From an uncultured Bacteroidia bacterium (GTDB taxonomy: Bacteria > Bacteroidota > Bacteroidia > Bacteroidales > Prolixibacteraceae), in assembly GCA_903834845.1 (NCBI GenBank), contig CAILKW010000394.1:1-35443 (forward strand): DNA of 35,443 nt, written 5' to 3'. Under the pieces are notes generated by a model. That model was given only the letters and a program-made list of their open reading frames with translations. It searched no databases and was not told where the DNA came from. This document shows, piece by piece, positions 33,595 to 35,443 of this stretch; position 1 is the first letter of the stretch, and each line of letters begins with the position of its first letter. The position numbers were made by a program, and so were the translations under genes.

Positions 33595-35443
33595 TCAATC
33601 TGCTTTAATAAATTTACGATCTGCAATCAGATGCTGTCCATTAGTTATTCTGATTAAATAAATGCCTGATTGTAGTTGTTGAATATTTATGTCTGCATGA
33701 CTGGAGCCGTCATTACTTAGTTGTTGATTATAAACACTTCTACCTGCTACATTCCTGATATCAATGACTATATTTCCATCAACCGGATTATTAAAATCAA
33801 TTCTAAGTAACTCTTTTACCGGATTCGGGTATATTTCAAGTTCAGATTTGCTGAGAATATCAATCGCTGTAATGCTTTTCGATACCACGACAGGTTGCGA
33901 ATATTCCGAAAAAGCACTTTCGCTAACCGCTTTCAACGTCACATCGTAAACTCCGTCATTTGCAAAGGTAAAATTAACATCTGCACCTGTCAAAACTATT
34001 CCATTACCAAAATTCCATTCGTATTTAACTCCATCTATTGGCTCAATTACTGTGAAATTATTCTGTCCGTTTATAGCCGATGTGCGCCAAACCGGTTTGG
34101 AAAGCAGTACAAATGAGGTGTTTTTCTGACAAGTATTTTGGCTGATTACCTGTACTGTATATTGCTTATCAGAACAAAGACTTTCACCTGTAGTTCCTGT
34201 TCTTCCGTCAGACCAGTAATATAATACATCTTTGATTTCTTTACCTGCTTCATCAAGCAACTTCACCGTGGCACTTCCGTTACACTTGTTTTCAGTAGGG
34301 TCGTAAAGAGTAAGGTTAATTGCACCTTTGCAATTTGGAAGTGATGCACCCGCTACTACATTGTGTTTAACAGTTCTGGTTTCAGTGCAACCTGTTGCAG
34401 TTGTAATTGTACATGAAACTTCATAAACACCGGTTTTTTCGTAAAGGTGTTCAGGATTTTTTCCATCGCTGAATTTGCCATCGCCGAAGCTCCATTTTAT
34501 GGTTTTGATTTCCACAGGGCATACAACAGAAAACAAGAAGGTGTTAGGAACAGCTTCCTTTGGTTTAATGACCAAATCAAATTTACAGCCCACATTAGCC
34601 AATATATTTTCAACTTTTACCGCTGCACAATAATCACTAACGCATCCTGCCACTGTTGTAATTATCAGACAGACCTTATATTCCCCAAATGCTGCATATT
34701 CATGAGTTGGTTTCAATTCGGTGCTGGTAGTATTATCGCCAAAATTCCATTTACATTCCTTTATATCACCTGTTGACAAATTGGTAAATACCATTTTTTT
34801 CATCATTGCCGGATCAGACCATAATTTGTTGGTTGCCGTAAAATTGGCCTTACATACTAAATTAGTGACAATTTCTTTGATGCTAATTATTTTGATATCT
34901 ACTCCTTCCTTGCAGGTGGAGACTTTTTCAGCCAACTTTTCATAAGTGAATTCAACGTATTGGCCTTCCTTCAGTTGGAAGTCGGTTACAATTTTCGCCG
35001 GAACGAAGAACATACCGTTTTCCACTGTGATTACAAGTCCGCAACCGGTTGCAGAAGCATGACTTGTTACCTTGCCTTTGCCTGTAAATTTAACTACAGG
35101 TTGAGGTGCAGTGCCACCTTCGAATTGAGCTTTCAGCTCACCATAACAAACTTTGCCTGCCTTATCAATAACTTTAAGGTTAACAAGGTAAGAATTTGCG
35201 ACTTTATAGGTGTGTATCGGTGAGGGTGAATCCGAAACAGTACTATCTCCAAACATCCAGTAGTATTTTGAGCCTTCTGCCTGAGCAACAGTTTTAAATG
35301 TGTAGCTAACCGGAGTGGTGCTATTTTTTGTAAAAGTTACAGCGAGGTTACAAACCGAAGGTGGAGTAATATCTGCAATCTTTGTGATTTTGGCCGAAAC
35401 ACCTGCTGAGCAACCAGAAGGTTTATCTTTTAATAATTCGTAA
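33595..35443 (-). CDS. PKD-repeat surface protein with type IX sorting domain, 5' end outside the window
   Basis: The frame stays open from the TGA at 33595-33597 to the window edge, so about 615 C-terminal residues are seen; the internal Met at 35256 is not the real start because WMFGDS is part of a PKD motif. PKD-like domains are visible as WMFGDSTVSDSPSP, KWNFGDNTTSTELKPTHEY, KWSFGDGKFSDGKNPEHLYE and YEWNFGNGIVL. The last ~80 residues are a Por-type sorting domain (ELEIYPNPVKELLRIDF ... GIYLIRITNGQHLIADRKFI), which directs outer-membrane translocation by the type IX system. The N-terminal domain, and so the function, lies upstream. Confidence 0.9.
   Translation of the reverse strand, partial: YELLKDKPSGCSAGVSAKITKIADITPPSVCNLAVTFTKNSTTPVSYTFKTVAQAEGSKYYWMFGDSTVSDSPSPIHTYKVANSYLVNLKVIDKAGKVCYGELKAQFEGGTAPQPVVKFTGKGKVTSHASATGCGLVITVENGMFFVPAKIVTDFQLKEGQYVEFTYEKLAEKVSTCKEGVDIKIISIKEIVTNLVCKANFTATNKLWSDPAMMKKMVFTNLSTGDIKECKWNFGDNTTSTELKPTHEYAAFGEYKVCLIITTVAGCVSDYCAAVKVENILANVGCKFDLVIKPKEAVPNTFLFSVVCPVEIKTIKWSFGDGKFSDGKNPEHLYEKTGVYEVSCTITTATGCTETRTVKHNVVAGASLPNCKGAINLTLYDPTENKCNGSATVKLLDEAGKEIKDVLYYWSDGRTGTTGESLCSDKQYTVQVISQNTCQKNTSFVLLSKPVWRTSAINGQNNFTVIEPIDGVKYEWNFGNGIVLTGADVNFTFANDGVYDVTLKAVSESAFSEYSQPVVVSKSITAIDILSKSELEIYPNPVKELLRIDFNNPVDGNIVIDIRNVAGRSVYNQQLSNDGSSHADINIQQLQSGIYLIRITNGQHLIADRKFIKAD

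Noticed and set aside
1-35443. CRISPR array, tRNA or rRNA genes
   Set aside because: No regularly spaced short repeats and no tRNA cloverleaf or rRNA sequence were seen on reading either strand.

Overview
The window looks like an AT-rich chromosome segment from an anaerobic Bacteroidota member, probably Bacteroidales or Marinilabiliales-like. The signs are a C-terminal Por/type IX sorting domain, a TonB-dependent receptor with an N-terminal carboxypeptidase-regulatory-like domain, a LytTR/LytS regulator pair, many secreted glycan-active enzymes, Bacteroidota promoter boxes (TAnnTTTG) and weak Shine-Dalgarno signals. No tRNA, rRNA or CRISPR array was seen.

Bases 1-6070 are an accessory region of small minus-strand modules, many decayed. 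In order: a partial membrane protein, a short ribbon-helix-helix antitoxin-like gene, a badly damaged Fic gene, a zeta-toxin-like kinase with its small partner, a TumE-like toxin/antitoxin pair, a dead HigB/HigA pair, an isochorismatase-family hydrolase and a wrecked IS3-family element. Two copies of a ~195-bp repeat, each with a promoter-like box, sit upstream of two of these modules. Large imperfect inverted repeats follow others. The layout resembles a cassette array, but no integrase and no canonical attC core was seen.

Bases 6060-19862 are a plus-strand glycan-degradation cluster. It starts with a clan GH-L-like glycoside hydrolase pseudogene with three in-frame stops, cut at its 5' end by the IS remnant. 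Then come a Tat-exported Gfo/Idh/MocA oxidoreductase, a GH78 alpha-L-rhamnosidase, a GH95 alpha-L-fucosidase/galactosidase, an SGNH esterase, a DUF1080 (3-keto-glycoside hydrolase-like) protein, a GH172/DUF2961 protein, a beta-propeller glycosidase-like protein and a GxDLY-type SGNH esterase. Together they suggest deacylation and debranching of a rhamnose- and fucose-containing polysaccharide outside the cytoplasm. No SusC/SusD pair is visible.

Bases 19863-25276 hold a 35-codon relic of hsdM, a 2-kb tandem duplication of an AAA-ATPase/PD-(D/E)XK nuclease gene with a diverged middle, another attC-like structured segment, and a DUF2975 membrane protein with an XRE regulator. Bases 25277-29708 hold an outer-membrane TonB-dependent receptor and a LytTR response regulator/LytS-type kinase pair.

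The most notable locus is 29797-33412 on the minus strand. It reads arsR - arsC - hgcA - hgcB - acr3 - small Cys-containing lipoprotein, with gaps of 1-28 bp. HgcA (cap-helix motif NVWCAAGK plus five membrane segments) and HgcB (two 4Fe-4S motifs, Cys73 and a C-terminal Cys pair) are the mercury-methylation proteins. Here they lie between arsenate reductase and the arsenite exporter, behind an ArsR repressor whose promoter region carries palindromes. This suggests mercury methylation under arsenic-type control. The window ends inside a large PKD-repeat, type IX-secreted surface protein.
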